Source of the DNA: Clostridium formicaceticum
GTDB lineage: Bacteria > Bacillota > Clostridia > Peptostreptococcales > Natronincolaceae
Direction of reading: 5' to 3'
Length of the DNA stretch: 64,000 bases
Assembly (NCBI RefSeq): GCF_001854185.1
Contig: NZ_CP017603.1
Coordinates: 2,604,001 to 2,668,000 of the forward strand
Shown here one piece after another: positions 24,010 through 33,083 of the stretch. Positions within the stretch are counted from its first letter, which is position 1, and every line of letters starts with the position of its first letter. Position numbers and translations under genes: made by a program. The notes under the pieces were generated by a model. That model did no database searches. It saw nothing but the letters and a program-made list of their open reading frames with translations, and was not told where the DNA came from.

Positions 24010-26292
24010 ATGAACTTTGTGGGTAAGAGCATACCTAAAATAGATGGAATGGCCATTGCTACAGGCAAACCTGTTTATACAGAAGATATGGTACCTCCAA
24101 ATGCGTTAGTTGTAAAGCTGCTTAGAAGCCCCCATGCTTTTGCTAGAATTAAGTCTATAGACACCTCAAAAGCTGAAAATCTAGAGGGTGTAGCATGTAT
24201 CCTCACCTATAAGGATGTACCTGGTGATAGATTTACTCTAGCAGGACAGTCTTACCCAGAACCGTCTCCCCATGACCGATTAATTTTAGAGGAAATAGTA
24301 AGGTACGTGGGAGATGAAGTGGCAATTATTGCAGCCGTAGATGAAGAAACAGCTAAAAAAGCGATGAAATTAATAAAGGTTGATTACGAAGTGTTTGAAC
24401 CTGTTTTAGATTTTGAGAAAGCCATAGACCATCCTTCCATCGTACATCCAGAAACAGACTTGTACTGTAATTTCGATATAGGTATGCAGAAGGAAAGGAA
24501 TATCGCCTCTTCCCAAAAGGTAGAGGTTGGCGATGTTGAAAAAGAACTGCAAAAATGTGATGTAGTAGTGGAAGAGACCTGCTACACACAAGCTCAAGCC
24601 CACGGTATGATGGAGACCTATCGGGCTTTTAGTTACCTTGATCATACAAACAGACTTGTGGTTGTTAGTTCAACTCAGATTCCTTTTCATGTGAGAAGAC
24701 AATTATCGAAGGCTTTAAAGATGCCTGCCAGCAAAATCAGGGTAATCAAACCCAGAATAGGTGGAGGCTTTGGAGGTAAACAGACAGGGGCAGTAGAGGT
24801 CTTTGCAGCAATAGTTACACAAACTACTGGAAAGCCAGCTAAAATTATTTATGATAGAAAAGAAACTTTTATTGCAACGAATAGTCGCCATGCAATGAGG
24901 CTAAAGGTAAGGCTGGGAGCCGATCGAGAAGGTTATATTAAGGTAGTGGATATTCAGAGTTTGTCGGATACAGGGGCTTATGGGGAACATGCTTCTACCA
25001 CCTTTGGGGTTGTAGGTCAGAAAACCCTCCCTCTTTATAACAAGACAAAGGCTGTTCGATTTATGGGAAACGTAGTTTATACCAATAAGATGTCAGCAGG
25101 AGCCTTTAGAGGCTATGGAGCTACCCAAGGAACCTTCGCCTTGGAAACAGCTGTCAACAAGCTGGCCGAAGCATTAAAGATGGATCCTACGGAGATTCGA
25201 TTAAAGAATCTAATTAAAGAAGGTGAGACCTCCTTAGTATCTGACGGAGTAAAACTGGGGAGTTCAACCCTGCATAAATGTATAGCAAGAGGTAGGGAAA
25301 TGATCGGCTGGAAGGATAAGTACCCGAGACAAAAAATTGGGGACAATAAGGTGAGAGCTTTAGGAATGGCAGTAACGATGCAGGGGTCAGGGATTGCTAA
25401 TATAGATACAGCATCGGCTGAGATTCGATTAAATGATGATGGAAACTATACCCTTCTAATAGGGTCCACGGATATGGGAACAGGCAGCGATACCATATTA
25501 ACTCAAATGGCTGCAGAGGTACTAGAAACATCCATAGATAAGATTATTGTAAATGCCGCAGATACGGATATCTCTCCCTATGATCCAGGCTCCTACGCTT
25601 CTAGCACGACTTACGTGACGGGGATGGCGGTTGTAAAAGCTGCTGAAGATTTAAAAAAGCAGATTATCGAAAGTGGAGCAGGGATATTAGAGGTTTCGAC
25701 AGATAAAGTGGAGTTTGACGGACAAAAAATAGTGACATTTGATGGAGATAAAGAAGTCAGTTTAGAAAAAATTGCAGAACTTCAGGTTTTAGGTTTTGGC
25801 GGTAAGCGGCAGCTGGTGGGTAATGCAACCTACGGCAGCTCAGTATCTCCCCCACCCTTCGTAGCTGGATTTGCAGAGGTGGAAGTTGACAAAGAAACAG
25901 GTAAGGTCAAATTAATAGATTATGTAGCTGTCATCGACTGTGGTACAGTAATTAATCCGAATCTAGCAACAATGCAGGCTGAAGGTGGACTTGTTCAAGG
26001 GATTGGCTTAGCGATGTATGAAGACGTAAGGTATGACGAAAATGGTAGAATGACGACAAACAGCTTTATGCAATATAAAATTCCAACCAGAAAAGATATT
26101 GGAAATATCCGGATAGCCTTTGAAGAAAGCTTTGAACCAACAGGACCCTTTGGTGCAAAATCAATAGGCGAGGTTGTTATCAATACACCAGCACCGGCAA
26201 TTATTGATGCGGTTTATAACGCAGTAGGGGTGAGGTTAACGAATCTTCCAATAACGCCTGAAAAAGTATTTTTAGCAATGGAGGAAAATTAA
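24010..26292 (+). CDS. xdhA: xanthine dehydrogenase-family molybdenum-binding subunit
   Basis: A 760-residue large subunit. It has RIGGGFGGKQ at about 251-260, SAGAFRGYGATQG at about 357-369 and GPFGAKSIGEVV near 713-724, whose Glu is the catalytic base in this family. It hydroxylates a purine or other N-heterocycle at the Mo centre. The neighbouring permease and the purine riboswitch point to xanthine or hypoxanthine; the yqeB/yqeC genes suggest a selenium-dependent enzyme. No in-frame TGA selenocysteine is needed, since selenium in this class is a cofactor ligand. Substrate is inferred from context. Confidence 0.92.
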   Translation: MNFVGKSIPKIDGMAIATGKPVYTEDMVPPNALVVKLLRSPHAFARIKSIDTSKAENLEGVACILTYKDVPGDRFTLAGQSYPEPSPHDRLILEEIVRYVGDEVAIIAAVDEETAKKAMKLIKVDYEVFEPVLDFEKAIDHPSIVHPETDLYCNFDIGMQKERNIASSQKVEVGDVEKELQKCDVVVEETCYTQAQAHGMMETYRAFSYLDHTNRLVVVSSTQIPFHVRRQLSKALKMPASKIRVIKPRIGGGFGGKQTGAVEVFAAIVTQTTGKPAKIIYDRKETFIATNSRHAMRLKVRLGADREGYIKVVDIQSLSDTGAYGEHASTTFGVVGQKTLPLYNKTKAVRFMGNVVYTNKMSAGAFRGYGATQGTFALETAVNKLAEALKMDPTEIRLKNLIKEGETSLVSDGVKLGSSTLHKCIARGREMIGWKDKYPRQKIGDNKVRALGMAVTMQGSGIANIDTASAEIRLNDDGNYTLLIGSTDMGTGSDTILTQMAAEVLETSIDKIIVNAADTDISPYDPGSYASSTTYVTGMAVVKAAEDLKKQIIESGAGILEVSTDKVEFDGQKIVTFDGDKEVSLEKIAELQVLGFGGKRQLVGNATYGSSVSPPPFVAGFAEVEVDKETGKVKLIDYVAVIDCGTVINPNLATMQAEGGLVQGIGLAMYEDVRYDENGRMTTNSFMQYKIPTRKDIGNIRIAFEESFEPTGPFGAKSIGEVVINTPAPAIIDAVYNAVGVRLTNLPITPEKVFLAMEEN

Positions 26293-26338
26293 ATTTATAT
26301 AGTATTAAAACGATAACTAGAAAATGGAGGCAACTAAA

Positions 26339-27724
26339 ATGTTAAATAGTAAGGATAACAATCCAAATCTTGATGCAAAGTATGATGTAGACGGTAAGCC
26401 ACCTTTAAAAGAAGCGATTCCTCTTGGCTTACAACACGTATTGGCTATGTTTGCTGGTAATGTTACTGTGCCATTAATCATAGCAGGTGCTCTTGGGTTA
26501 ACAATGGGGGAAAGAACCTTCTTAATTCAGTGTGCCATGCTGGTAGCAGGGATTACTACCCTTATTCAGGCGAATCGTATCGGCCCGGTAGGTGCTAATC
26601 TACCGATTGTTATGGGCACCAGCTTTGGCTTTGTTCCCACTTCTATAGCAATTGGCAATCAGTTTGGTTTATCAGGCATATTAGGTGCCGCTTTTGTGGG
26701 TGGATTTTTCGAAGCGATCTTAGGTTTTTTTCTAAAGCCTTTACGTAAGTATTTTCCACCGATTGTTACTGGTACTGTATTGCTTACGATTGGTTTATCG
26801 TTATTACCTACAGGAATTAACTATTTTGCTGGTGGCGTTGGAGCGCCAGACTTTGGTTCTTTGCAAAATTTAGCACTAGGAAGTTTAGTATTGGTGACAA
26901 TTATATTCTTTAACCAATATTTTAAAGGAATTTTGAGAATGGCAGCCATTTTAATAGGTATCATAGTAGGTTATGTAGCCGCTATTTTCATGGGTAAAGT
27001 TGACTTTGCTTCTGTGGCTGAGGCTGCTTGGTTTTCTATTCCAACACCTATGGCTTATGGAATGACCTTTCACGGATCAGCGATTATCGCAATGCTTATT
27101 TTATATGTAGTAACAACGGTTGAAACAGTAGGTGATATTTCAGGTATTACAGTTGGCGGTGCTGGAAGAGAAGCTACAGACCAGGAGCTTTCAGGTGGGG
27201 TGATTGCTGATGGATTAGCCAGTAGTTTTGCAGCTCTCTTTAATGCATTTCCTAATACTTCTTTTAGTCAGAATGTTGGTATTGTATCCTTAACTGGAAT
27301 TATGAGCAGATATGTAGTTAGTGTAGGTGCTATTTTCTTAATTTTGGCAGGGTTAGTTCCTAAATTAGGCGCTATACTTGCGGTGATGCCTCAAAGTGTT
27401 TTAGGAGGAGCAGCTGTTGTAATGTTTGCTATGATTGCAACCTCTGGAATTGTACTGGTGGCAAAAGATGATTTAAGTCAGAGAAATTTATTAATTGTTG
27501 CTGTTGCTTTAGGTTTGGGTTTGGGGTTAGGATCAGTTCCTGAAGCATTACAACATTTTCCAGAATCAGTAAGTCTTATTTTCTCAGGTTCTGGTATGGT
27601 GGTTTCTTGTATCATAGCTTTAGTTTTAAATATTATTCTGCCTAAAGAGAAGCAGAGCGCTGTTCAAAAGGCTGCTGCTAAAAATGGCAGAGTAATTACA
27701 AAGAGTGAAGCAACCAGTGCATAA
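26339..27724 (+). CDS. NCS2 nucleobase:cation symporter (uracil/xanthine permease)
   Basis: The start is ATG 26339: GGAGG at 26326-26330 is placed for it, so the ATG at 26324 that overlaps the binding site is not used. The product is 461 residues with about 14 membrane helices. QNVGIVSLTG near 315 is the NCS2 signature and TVETVGDISGIT near 268 holds the acidic substrate-binding residue. It should import xanthine, uracil or a related base with H+ or Na+. It is the last gene of the riboswitch-controlled operon; its placement with xdhBCA supports purine uptake coupled to hydroxylation. Confidence 0.92.
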   Translation: MLNSKDNNPNLDAKYDVDGKPPLKEAIPLGLQHVLAMFAGNVTVPLIIAGALGLTMGERTFLIQCAMLVAGITTLIQANRIGPVGANLPIVMGTSFGFVPTSIAIGNQFGLSGILGAAFVGGFFEAILGFFLKPLRKYFPPIVTGTVLLTIGLSLLPTGINYFAGGVGAPDFGSLQNLALGSLVLVTIIFFNQYFKGILRMAAILIGIIVGYVAAIFMGKVDFASVAEAAWFSIPTPMAYGMTFHGSAIIAMLILYVVTTVETVGDISGITVGGAGREATDQELSGGVIADGLASSFAALFNAFPNTSFSQNVGIVSLTGIMSRYVVSVGAIFLILAGLVPKLGAILAVMPQSVLGGAAVVMFAMIATSGIVLVAKDDLSQRNLLIVAVALGLGLGLGSVPEALQHFPESVSLIFSGSGMVVSCIIALVLNIILPKEKQSAVQKAAAKNGRVITKSEATSA

Positions 27725-27806
27725 ATAGATAACCCAAATCTTTGATTTGGTGTTCGTCACTTAGTTCGTTCGCCTAGAAGTGGGCGTCTTAGTAATACAC
27801 AGAAGG
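27722..27806 (-). repeat. dispersed repeat, inverted copy
   Basis: Reverse complement closely matches 16916-17003: left half of the type A repeat (GTGTATTACTAAGACGCCC) followed by the palindromic type B repeat. It begins at the stop of the permease gene. Confidence 0.75.
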
Positions 27807-27854
27807 ATAAAAAAACTAGCAAAGGAGCCCTGAATTCAGGACTCCTTTGCTAGT
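27807..27854 (-). terminator. terminator of the carboxymuconolactone decarboxylase-like gene
   Basis: ACTAGCAAAGGAG and CTCCTTTGCTAGT with CCTGAATTCAGG inside form one long hairpin (27815-27854). On the minus strand it is followed by six T, and it lies 13 bases past that gene's stop. Confidence 0.88.
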
Positions 27855-27866
27855 GTCAAACCTATT

Positions 27867-28211
27867 TTACTTTTGCTGTTTTAGAATATGCCTTAATATA
27901 AGTAAGCCTTGCATCATTCTAGGAAATCCACATGTGGGCGCCACCAAGAGTATAGCGTGTTCTATCTCTTCCTTAGTGCAGCCAGCTTTTAAAGCTTTAA
28001 GAATATGGGTTCTTAAAGCATATTCATATTGAGAGTTAGTAGACAGAGCTACTTTAATAAGCCAACGCGTTTTTTCATCTAAAGGACCACCCTCTACATG
28101 AATTAGTTTTCCAAACCTTTCATAAGCAGCATAGATTTCACCATGATTTTCAGTGAAGTATTTAAGATTCTTTTCAATAATGTCTAGGTTATCAAAATAA
28201 TCATTCATCAT
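27867..28211 (-). CDS. carboxymuconolactone decarboxylase / AhpD-like protein
   Basis: A 114-residue all-helical protein. YAAYERFGKLIHVEGGPLDEKTRWLIKVALS, then HILKALKAGCTKEEIEHAILL, then GFPRMMQGL follow the CMD/AhpD fold. Only one of the AhpD redox cysteines is at the expected site (AGC), so peroxidase activity like AhpD is doubtful. GGCGGAG precedes the tandem ATGATG start. It is a single gene with its own terminator. Substrate unknown. Confidence 0.85.
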   Translation of the reverse strand: MMNDYFDNLDIIEKNLKYFTENHGEIYAAYERFGKLIHVEGGPLDEKTRWLIKVALSTNSQYEYALRTHILKALKAGCTKEEIEHAILLVAPTCGFPRMMQGLLILRHILKQQK

Positions 28212-28466
28212 ATCTCCGCCTTATATTTTAATAGGATTGGTTATATTTTGTCCCAAAAGTTTCCTTAGTAAACCATACAGTTAGAATTTTAAGTATTTAG
28301 CAAAGAAGGCATTTCAATAAGTAAGGAAAGGGAACAAGGAAGACCTAAGGTGGAAATAAACTAGGAGTTTGAATCAGAGCTTGTCTTTAGTAAAAAAATG
28401 GAGGGACGATTGTTCCAAAAACTACAAAGCTAGTAGGTATTATCTAGGACTACTTTTATGGGCGGT
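28212..28466. other. gap, nothing recognised
   Basis: No gene, hairpin with T run, or repeat that I can support. Confidence 0.4.
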
Positions 28467-28853
28467 TTAAGAAATATGAGAATAAGTGAACACCTTTTTT
28501 TCTAATAGAACACCTATACTAATTCCTATCGTATATGAAAGTAAGTCAGTCCATAAAAAACCAAAGCCTAAAACTAATCCACCAATTTTTGTATGTCTTA
28601 TAGCATTGATCCATGTTGCTTGGTACAATTGACTAAACTCCACTAAAAAGGCAATAGAAACGGCAGTCACTGCCACCCAGTAGGTATTTTTTTCTTTAAA
28701 CACAAGCCCAACAATAAAGAAAAGCATAAGGGCCCATAAAACATCGCCTACATAAAGATGTATCCATTTTGGCCCAAAACCTGACCTTGAACCTAAGCCC
28801 AAAATAATTACTAGTACAATTAAAATTAAATATATACACCTATTACGTTTCAT
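28467..28853 (-). CDS. DUF2809-family membrane protein
   Basis: A 128-residue, four-helix membrane protein when started at the ATG at 28853; the frame stays open to 28973, but family members usually begin with MKRN(R)xxYLxLI, as here. AAAGGAG lies 15 bases before this ATG, which is long, so a start further upstream remains possible. Motifs GLGSRS, YVGDVLWALM and EFSQLYQATW-INAIRHTKIG are those of DUF2809. Function unknown. Confidence 0.75.
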   Translation of the reverse strand: MKRNRCIYLILIVLVIILGLGSRSGFGPKWIHLYVGDVLWALMLFFIVGLVFKEKNTYWVAVTAVSIAFLVEFSQLYQATWINAIRHTKIGGLVLGFGFLWTDLLSYTIGISIGVLLEKKVFTYSHIS

Positions 28854-28973
28854 AGCCGTTGTTAAACTCTCCTTTCTAGAGCTATGAATAAACCTATTTA
28901 AAAAGCTATTCATATAAATATAATTTGAGATCTTTATTAATTCCACATAAAAATATCTTTTCCTTTTAAACAA

Positions 28974-29619
28974 TTTTAATAAAGAAACATATTAAGTGCA
29001 CCTCCATATATAAAGTCATTCAAAATCATTTCTAAATATGCTTAATAGACATGCTGCATCTAATTATTTCCTTGGAAATGCTGTATAGTATCATGACGAA
29101 GCTGATGTTATGTAGATATGTCTCAAATAGAATTCAGTGAACTCGTTTCAACAAGCTGAAACATGGGGGAATCAGGTGGAGAGTCTACTTCATCTGATTT
29201 AAAAATCCCACCCACGCTAACGCTCAGAGGTGGGGTCTTTACTCTAAAAACAAAATCAAGATAAAACTGTTTGGAGGTGTGAAAAAATTTTGGATGTGTT
29301 ATTACTTAGAAGAAAATAAATAAATAAACTGGCTTAGCACCATGAGGGTAGTTTTAACTAGAAAAGTTAAAAGGGATTTACACCCTGTGCATAGAATACT
29401 ATAACTGTAGGCAATACATGATTACTTCTAACACCATTGTTTTTGTTTTGTGTTAAAAACGAATACAAAGCAAATGCTTTATACCAACTTTTTTTTCTGT
29501 TTTTGAGGGTGATGCTGATAAATTATGTATTTTGGCATAGATAGGGGGGATACAACTAAATTTGTTGAGGTAAGTGTTTTTATAATAGTAGACTTATAGG
29601 AAAAAGGAGTGTTTAATAG
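28974..29619. other. 646-base gap with an IS605-type end remnant
   Basis: CCCACC at 29207-29212 and GGTGGG at 29229-29234 form a hairpin of the sort found at IS200/IS605 right ends. No transposase sequence was found next to it. GAAAAAGGAG at about 29598 is the binding site of the next gene. Nothing else is supported. Confidence 0.4.
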
Positions 29620-30039
29620 ATGTTTTTACCAAGAATGTTTTTAACAAAACTATTTATTTTGTTGCTGATTCTTTTTATTGTTTTTCACCTAATTGAAAAA
29701 GCACTGAGGAAATTCTTTGGTATAGGGAAGCGAAATGGTATATTGTATAAATATGTAAATAAGTTTCATAAAATAGGAGAAAGAAGCATCATGCTTGTTT
29801 TCTTTATTAGCTTTACTTTTGTATCTTTCGCATTGCCCACCTTACATTCTATTCAACCTACAAACATAATGGTCATTTACTTTGGGACTTTATTTAGTTT
29901 TCGAACATTCATAGAATGGAAATATGCTAGGAAGTCCAAAGAATATATTATAAGTGGTGCAGCTACAGTTATGTATATTGTATCAATTTTGATATTTAAC
30001 AAATTTAACATTCCTATAGTTAATTTTTTACGCAGTTAA
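29620..30039 (+). CDS. DUF4181-family membrane protein
   Basis: A 139-residue protein, ATG 29620 after AAAAAGGAG. Four hydrophobic helices (about 5-25, 56-75, 80-100, 115-135). FRTFIEWKYARKSKEYIIS is the motif I associate with DUF4181, a Firmicutes family of unknown function. It stands alone. Confidence 0.75.
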   Translation: MFLPRMFLTKLFILLLILFIVFHLIEKALRKFFGIGKRNGILYKYVNKFHKIGERSIMLVFFISFTFVSFALPTLHSIQPTNIMVIYFGTLFSFRTFIEWKYARKSKEYIISGAATVMYIVSILIFNKFNIPIVNFLRS

Positions 30040-30123
30040 TGTAGATAAGAGAATATTTTTAAAACGATTAAAATTCACATAGACTGAAGAAGATAAAAAA
30101 CATTATTATGGAGGCTAATCGAG

Positions 30124-31437
30124 ATGTTGACAAAAAAGCAGCGTAGTTTGATACTAATTTTTTCAATGGTTTTTATGTTATTGGTTGGATGTGGTGGAAT
30201 AGACGAAGGGAACAACCTACAAGAGACAATACAGTCACAAACGACTCAGGAAATTGCTGTTTTTCAGAGGGAAGATGGTAAGAATTTAGAAGTGCATTTT
30301 ATTGATGTAGGCCAGGGAAATGCTACTTTTATAGTAGGACCAGAAGGTCAGACGATGCTTTATGACGCTGGAGGTGATGGAGATGTAGGGAGTATTATTG
30401 TTGATTACATAAAGGGTCTAGGTTATGAGAAAATTAATGTAGCCGTATTTACTCATCCCCATGCAGATCACATCAATGGGGCACCTACTGTTTTTAGAGA
30501 ATTAGAAGTAGGGGCAGTATATTATCCTAAAGTAACCCATACCACAAAAACTTTTGAGAACTTTGTAGAGGCAGTTGAGGAAGCCGGATTGAAGTTTAAA
30601 ACAGCTAAGGCAGGGGTGGAGATTCCCTTCGGGAATGTTGATGCAGTACTGGTGGCCCCTGCATCGGATACCTATGAGAACCTTAATGATTACAGTGCCG
30701 TTGTTAAGATAACATGGGGTAATACTTCTTTGCTGTTAACAGGAGATGTGGAAAGAATTTCAGAAGAAGAGATGGTGGTGAGTAAAGAGGATTTAAAGGT
30801 AGATGTATTATTAATTCCCCATCATGGATCCAATTCCTCCAGCACGCAGGAGTTTCTGGATAAGACTAGTCCTCAGTATGGGATTATTTCTTCAGGAAAG
30901 GAAAATAAGTATGGCCATCCCCATAAGGAATTATTAGAGAGGCTTGAAGAAAACAACATAGCTTTTTATAATACTGCAGAAACTGGAACAATTGTTGTGA
31001 TTTTAGATGGTGAGGAAGTAGGGATTTATCTAGCAGATGGTACGCCAATAGGGGGCATATTGGCAGAAAAAAAGGTGGATCATAAAGAGAAAAAAGTAGA
31101 CGAGGAAGAAGTTGTAGCAGACAATCTTCAGGAGACGATAGAAAACTTGGAGGTGAAGGCTTCTATAGATAATGCAACACCAAGTCAAAACACCACAGTA
31201 ACTGTGACAGTGGAGGTGACATCCAAGGGCCAGCCGGTATCTGGAACAGAGGTAAAATTATTGAACTATTTTAAATCTACCGCTACCCCTTATGAAGGAG
31301 TAACAGATGAACAAGGCATAGCTGAAATATCCTATAGTATTGGCAGAGCCAGCATTGGTTATGAGGTAAAGGTAGAGGTCACCGCAAAGAAGGATGCTAT
31401 AGAAGCTACGACAGAAACCTCATTTACACCACAATAG
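30124..31437 (+). CDS. ComEC/Rec2-like metallo-beta-lactamase-fold lipoprotein with Ig-like tail
   Basis: A 437-residue secreted lipoprotein, with ATGGAGG before ATG 30124. The signal peptide ends in a lipobox (MLLVGC, Cys about 23). The catalytic domain (about 55-300) has HFIDVGQGNA, THPHADHINGA (HxHxDH metal site), LLLTGDVE and IPHHGSNSSS, as in the hydrolase part of ComEC. A coiled, charged linker leads to an Ig-like/Big_1 domain (about 345-437). A DUF3006 gene follows 14 bases later; the pairing is common in Firmicutes. Likely an extracellular nuclease or phosphoesterase; exact substrate unknown. Confidence 0.88.
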   Translation: MLTKKQRSLILIFSMVFMLLVGCGGIDEGNNLQETIQSQTTQEIAVFQREDGKNLEVHFIDVGQGNATFIVGPEGQTMLYDAGGDGDVGSIIVDYIKGLGYEKINVAVFTHPHADHINGAPTVFRELEVGAVYYPKVTHTTKTFENFVEAVEEAGLKFKTAKAGVEIPFGNVDAVLVAPASDTYENLNDYSAVVKITWGNTSLLLTGDVERISEEEMVVSKEDLKVDVLLIPHHGSNSSSTQEFLDKTSPQYGIISSGKENKYGHPHKELLERLEENNIAFYNTAETGTIVVILDGEEVGIYLADGTPIGGILAEKKVDHKEKKVDEEEVVADNLQETIENLEVKASIDNATPSQNTTVTVTVEVTSKGQPVSGTEVKLLNYFKSTATPYEGVTDEQGIAEISYSIGRASIGYEVKVEVTAKKDAIEATTETSFTPQ

Positions 31438-31451
31438 AGGAGGAGAAGCAT

Positions 31452-31661
31452 ATGATGATATTGGATCGTTTTGAGGGAGACTATGGGGTAATTGAAATGG
31501 ATGGAAAAATGGTGGAGGTAAAAAAAGAGTTGATAGATTCAAAAGTAAAAGAAGGGGATGTTTTGCTTATAAAAGAAGGAATTTACTATAGGTATGATGA
31601 AGCCACTAAGAAGAGGAAAAAGGAGATAGGGGATAGGTTTCGGGATATGTGGGAGGATTAA
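31452..31661 (+). CDS. DUF3006 protein
   Basis: A 69-residue protein. GAGGAGGAG precedes the ATG. The sequence LDRFEGDYGVIEMDGK, then LIDSKVKEGDVL and the charged end are typical for DUF3006, small proteins that regularly follow ComEC-like hydrolases. It probably forms a small beta-barrel. Function unknown. Confidence 0.88.
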   Translation: MMILDRFEGDYGVIEMDGKMVEVKKELIDSKVKEGDVLLIKEGIYYRYDEATKKRKKEIGDRFRDMWED

Positions 31662-31820
31662 ACTATTTTTAAAAACTATGTAAATGTATACAAAATTTAT
31701 AAATGCACTTGCAGGAGATTTTATTGATTTTTATAAAAGATGACCGAAAACCTCCGTTGTTTATCTCGGAGGATGAAAGGGCATAAAATCAAGGTGATTC
31801 GATGCCACCTTGATTTTATA

Positions 31821-32030
31821 CTACACGAACTTCTGATTCTGAATATACTCTTGAATTATTTCAGCACTTACAGTTCCAGCAGTACCGATATAATATCCCC
31901 TGCTCCATAATCCACTACCCCATAACAATAACATATCACCTTAAAGCATTTTGACAACTGGTATTCTAGTTGGTCTTTAAAAATATTGTGTCGATACTTG
32001 AGACAGAAAATGATAGGGTAATTGATATTC
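31821..32030 (-). pseudogene. tnpA: tnpA (IS200-type Y1 transposase) remnant
   Basis: Minus-strand reading gives the N-terminal piece NYPIIFCLKYRHNIFKD in one frame (from about 32025) and the C-terminal piece SGLWSRGYYIGTAGTVS, ending EYIQNQKFV, in another (stop at 31821). About 60-70 central residues, including the HUH motif and likely the catalytic Tyr, are missing, so it is an internal deletion plus frameshift. Confidence 0.75.
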
Positions 32031-32033
32031 TAT

Positions 32034-32192
32034 TTACTGTGACTTGTCGTCTTGGTTTTTGTGTTTTTCAATGATATACTTCATACCTTCTTCGATTAAG
32101 TCATTAGCATTTGTTTTTAATTTGATAGCCAATATTTTAATTTCAGTATATAAATCTTCGTCTATTGTGGTATTAATATTTTTTCTTGCCAC
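32034..32192 (-). CDS. 52-residue ribbon-helix-helix protein
   Basis: AGGAGG 8 bases before GTG 32192. The protein begins ARKNINTTIDEDLYTEIKIL, a beta strand and first helix as in Arc/CopG/MetJ folds, followed by a turn with TNANDL and a second helix with EGMKYI. It sits between tnpA and tnpB remnants, in the promoter region of the truncated tnpB, so a regulator of the element or an antitoxin-like orphan are both possible; no toxin gene is adjacent. Too short for a default gene caller cut-off. Confidence 0.7.
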   Translation of the reverse strand: MARKNINTTIDEDLYTEIKILAIKLKTNANDLIEEGMKYIIEKHKNQDDKSQ

Positions 32193-32292
32193 TTTTAACA
32201 CCTCCTACAAGCTAATTTTAACACATAGCTGACTATGTATCGATAACATGTTAAAATAAACACATAGATAACAATGTTAAGGAGGTGAGAAA

Positions 32293-32775
32293 ATGATTAA
32301 TTCTTTAAGAAGATATAGAAATAACTATGTTAATGATTATCTTCATAAAACAAGTAAAAATATTATTGATAAAGCAATAGAACATAAAGTAAAGAAAATA
32401 GTTATAGGTAAAATTAAAGGCATTAAGCAAGATATGAATTACAATAAGTCCTTTGTTCAAATACCTATACAAAGACTTACTGAATTAATAAAATACAAGG
32501 CTGAACTACAAGGCATTGAAGTTAAATTTAAAGAAGAAAGCTATACAAGTGGTTGTAGTGCCTTCGATTTAGAGTCAATAGATAAAAACCACTATAATAA
32601 GAGGCGCAGAGTAGTTAGAGGGTTATTCAAATCAAGCTTTGGCTTAGTCAATAGTGATGTGAATGGCTCGTTAAATATATTAAGAAAAGAAGAAAAATGT
32701 ATTCCTGAAATAGTGCAAGCTATGAGGGATAAAGGGAGTGCGTCCTCCCCGTTGAGAGTAAGGGTTGCCTGTTGA
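32293..32775 (+). pseudogene. tnpB: 5'-truncated tnpB (RNA-guided nuclease) with intact start
   Basis: A 160-residue frame equal to the C-terminal part of TnpB, whose full length is near 370-400. AAGGAGGTGAG is placed exactly 5 bases before ATG 32293, so it can be translated. Seen: DYLHKTSKNIID, IVIGKIKGIKQ where many TnpB have the RuvC-II Glu, EESYTSGCSAFD (a nearby Glu in the place used by rearranged TnpB/Fanzor sites), and DVNGSLNIL with the last RuvC Asp. The first RuvC Asp and the RNA-binding N-terminus are gone, so nuclease activity is not expected. Confidence 0.8.
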
Positions 32776-32839
32776 GGTGGAAACTTAAATATCAAACCTC
32801 TCACGAAGCCACCCGTTGCTTGTCTCGGTGGTAGTTCAC
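32735..32839 (+). ncRNA. candidate omega-RNA (reRNA) region at the right end
   Basis: The tnpB 3' end and right end, GGGAGTGCGTCCTCCC, GAGGTGGAAACTTAAAT, CCTCTCACGAAGCCACC and GGTGGTAGTTCAC, have the layout of IS605 right-end omega-RNA scaffolds. The guide would begin at about 32840 (TTTGATTATTAGC). Inferred by analogy only. Confidence 0.45.
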
Positions 32840-32999
32840 TTTGATTATTAGCTATGTTAGTATAATGCATATAAAAAAACATTATCAAAATCAAGCGGGA
32901 ATGCAAATTTACAGATCCTAGAAGGCCGTATTTAGTGATAGTTTTTTAGTATAGCAAGCGTCAAGATTAGTGCAAAAACACGTAGAAGTGGTATTGATC

Positions 33000-33058
33000 C
33001 ATATTACTTGACAAAGTCAATTATAATGGTTGACTTTGTCAAGTAATATGCTTATAAT
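33000..33058 (+). promoter_or_regulatory. palindromic operator and promoter of MarR-GNAT gene
   Basis: A perfect 21-bp inverted repeat (33000-33020 with 33030-33050, 9-base spacer) contains CTTGACAAAGTCAA. Its right arm supplies the -35 TTGACT (33030-33035), with TATAAT at 33053-33058 after 17 bases. MarR proteins bind such palindromes, so autorepression is likely. Bases 32841-32999 hold nothing else. Confidence 0.85.
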
Positions 33059-33083
33059 GAAATAAATGGTAAATTTTATCATT

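Larger units (their letters stand above)
31741..32840. mobile_element. decayed IS200/IS605-family element
   Basis: Two related end hairpins, CCTCCGTTG...CGGAGG at 31751-31772 and CCACCCGTTG...CGGTGG at 32809-32831, bound a degraded tnpA on the minus strand, a small ribbon-helix-helix gene and a 5'-truncated tnpB on the plus strand. The divergent tnpA/tnpB order is that of IS605. Neither transposase gene is intact, so self-movement is not expected. A hairpin at 31786-31818 (AAAATCAAGGTG/CACCTTGATTTT) lies past the tnpA end. Confidence 0.75.

Noticed and set aside
24010-26292. Selenocysteine codon in the hydroxylase large subunit
   Set aside because: The frame is open without in-frame TGA; selenium in this enzyme class is a cofactor ligand, so none is needed.
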